DNA from: Chitinophaga pinensis
Lineage (GTDB): Bacteria; Bacteroidota; Bacteroidia; Chitinophagales; UBA10324
Direction: 5' to 3'
DNA: 33,064 nt
Assembly: GCA_945903305.1 (NCBI GenBank)
Contig: CAMDOA010000028.1
Location: forward strand, 1-33,064
Position numbers and translations under genes: made by a program. Under the pieces are notes generated by a model that was not told where the DNA came from, ran no database searches, and was given only the letters and a program-made list of their open reading frames with translations. Numbering within the stretch: the first letter of the stretch is position 1; the number at the start of each line of letters is the position of its first letter. Positions 33,042 through 33,064 of this stretch are shown piece by piece.

Positions 33042-33064
33042 GATTTCAGATAACGAAAAAATTG

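Overview
The window looks like a chromosomal segment of an AT-rich member of the Bacteroidota. Eight predicted secreted proteins end in type A sorting domains of the type IX secretion system (T9SS), recognisable by a YPNP-like motif, a GK or GR turn and a GIYxL strand. A ninth ends in a type B (CHU_C, gliding-associated) domain. The gldA, gldF and gldG genes are present, CarB has the short form without the C-terminal regulatory domain, and some upstream regions carry TAnnTTTG-type -7 elements. No rRNA, tRNA, integrase, transposase, phage gene or CRISPR array was seen. The genus cannot be named from the sequence alone.

Layout. 1-1224: 3' part of a secreted M43 metalloprotease, closed by a clear intrinsic terminator. 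1391-2398: OmpA-like lipoprotein. 2573-8057: gldA, gldF, gldG, a DUF4340 protein and a TerC-type membrane protein. 8094-10856 (minus): giant PKD-repeat surface protein. 10991-12178: M20 amidohydrolase. 12233-15161: cysC, cysD and cysN, which make APS and PAPS; a hairpin-forming interspersed repeat lies between cysD and cysN. 15212-22277: a cluster that appears to be a surface and periplasmic metal-handling module. It holds a Cys-rich small protein, two secreted CxxC thioredoxin-like proteins, a CueO-like multicopper oxidase, two paralogous beta-propeller proteins with a shared five-cysteine pattern, and a lipoprotein with a heavy-metal-binding domain. 22348-24015: T9SS subtilase. 24355-27174 (minus): carB. 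27473-28447: membrane-anchored dihaem cytochrome c. 28452-33041 (minus): T9SS propeller-like protein, SDR oxidoreductase, SGNH hydrolase and a TPR protein.

How they fit together. The 15738-22277 genes are tightly packed (gaps of 47, 2, 18, 16 and 7 bases) and probably form one transcription unit. Most products carry both a signal peptide and a T9SS tail, so the copper oxidase, the thiol proteins and the Cys-cluster propellers are predicted to act together outside the outer membrane. A 20-base palindrome about 80 bases upstream of the first tightly packed gene is a candidate operator. This cluster is the best candidate for an undescribed system in the window. Its link to copper rests on the oxidase and the metal-binding lipoprotein; the partners' roles are inferred.

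The rest is mostly ordinary housekeeping and envelope biology. The spacers contain several small repeat families: an 8-base ATTTGAAR array at three sites (two flanking carB), a 7-base CCCGAAA array, and a TGTCATCCTGAGCTTGTCGAAG-type repeat, one relative of which appears to encode part of a signal peptide.
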